Assembly (NCBI GenBank): GCA_019359275.1
Contig: JAHHHP010000021.1
Coordinates: forward strand, 1-64,000
DNA from: Myxacorys chilensis ATA2-1-KO14
GTDB taxonomy: Bacteria; Cyanobacteriota; Cyanobacteriia; Leptolyngbyales; Leptolyngbyaceae
Direction of reading: 5' to 3'
Length of the DNA: 64,000 bases
Part shown: one piece after another, positions 63,662-64,000 of the stretch
How the letters are laid out: each line of letters starts with the position of its first letter
How positions within the stretch are numbered: the stretch's first letter is position 1
Program-made: the position numbers and the translations under genes
Notes under the pieces: model-generated
Databases searched by the model: none
What the model was told of the DNA's origin: nothing
The model's input: the letters and a program-made list of their open reading frames with translations, nothing else

Positions 63662-64000
63662 ATGGATCTCAACAATTCTTCCACTCCGCGATCGCTCTCT
63701 CGTGAAGCATCGTGGGGCTACGATCACCGCATGATCAACTACATCCAAAACGCTGCAAACCAAGGGCTATACGAAATTCGCGGACTCGGAGCCAAACGCC
63801 AACTTCCCCACTTTGACGATCTCGTATTTTTAGGCGCATCTCTGACGCGCTACCCGCTCGAAGGCTATCGCGAGAAATGTTCCACGAAAACAGTCTTAGG
63901 CACGCGCTATGCCAAAAAACCGATCGAACTTGACATTCCAATTACGATCGCCGGGATGAGTTTTGGCTCGCTCTCGGCTCATGTTAAAGATGCTCTCGGA
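63662..64000 (+). CDS. mgsC: N-methylglutamate synthase subunit C, 5' part (FMN-binding glutamate-synthase domain)
   Basis: The gene runs off the right edge; 113 codons are present without a stop. The visible part reads LSREASWGYDHRMINYIQNA, YEIRGLGAKRQLPHFDDLVF, then IELDIPITIAGMSFGSLSAH, which is the start of the FMN-binding GltB2 domain (AGMSFGSLS is diagnostic). In the intact protein (~440 residues) the domain holds FMN and an iron-sulfur cluster and reductively adds methylamine to 2-oxoglutarate, giving N-methylglutamate. It starts 18 bases after mgsB. Everything after residue 113 is unseen. Confidence 0.88.
   Translation, partial: MDLNNSSTPRSLSREASWGYDHRMINYIQNAANQGLYEIRGLGAKRQLPHFDDLVFLGASLTRYPLEGYREKCSTKTVLGTRYAKKPIELDIPITIAGMSFGSLSAHVKDALG

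Noticed and set aside
1..64000. tRNA, rRNA or tmRNA genes
   Set aside because: No T-loop GGTTCRA-type motif in a cloverleaf context and no rRNA-like sequence was seen, though I could not run a covariance search.

Overview
The window is chromosomal DNA of a filamentous cyanobacterium. The evidence is the very frequent HIP1 octamer (GCGATCGC), a complete beta-carboxysome locus (ccmK2-ccmK1-ccmL-ccmM-ccmN), a specialised NDH-1 CO2-uptake module (ndhF4-ndhD4-cupB), chlD, the photosystem I assembly gene ycf37 and the septal-junction operon fraCDE. fraCDE and the HpsL-like polysaccharide gene point to a trichome-forming organism. I see no heterocyst genes, tRNA, rRNA, CRISPR array or intact transposase here.

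Layout. 1-690: decayed DNA holding a possible transposase tail and a frameshifted remnant of a type ISP restriction-modification enzyme. 690-8980: a glycine-zipper envelope protein, then a five-gene minus-strand exopolysaccharide block (two GT4, one GT2, an acyltransferase, an HpsL/O-antigen-ligase-like protein) and a GT2-GtrA fusion. 8980-16360: glmM, two conserved cyanobacterial proteins, a hybrid histidine kinase, and fraC-fraD-fraE. 16500-24030: a tandem corrinoid adenosyltransferase, a NucS-like nuclease, rpmI-rplT, a periplasmic binding protein, ycf37, hslO, chlD. 24300-33700: inorganic-carbon concentrating genes, with the CO2-hydration NDH-1 module divergent from the carboxysome genes. 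33900-48300: a fused 5-oxoprolinase, a beta-helix protein, a giant orthocaspase with coiled coil and WD40 propeller, an aminotransferase, a phosphate transporter and an ArsM-like methyltransferase.

48450-64000 is the most unusual part. It holds a type III glutamine-synthetase homologue (probable gamma-glutamylmethylamide synthetase), an OprB-type porin, a CUT2-type ABC transporter, an XRE-cupin regulator and a divergent operon. The operon encodes all four subunits of N-methylglutamate dehydrogenase (mgdABCD) followed by the three N-methylglutamate synthase genes (mgsA, mgsB, start of mgsC). Together these reconstruct the N-methylglutamate route for methylamine: methylamine + glutamate -> gamma-glutamylmethylamide -> N-methylglutamate -> glutamate + a C1 unit. 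This pathway is known from methylotrophic and other heterotrophic proteobacteria; I did not expect it in a cyanobacterium. An inverted repeat between the regulator and mgdA is a likely operator.

A second cross-cutting signal is a family of short GC-rich palindromic elements (shared modules GCGATTAGCGC, GCGCAACTTCGGAG and AGCTTGGC). They occur between genes and also in frame inside several genes (glmM, kinase, orthocaspase, aminotransferase, mgdD and probably ccmM).
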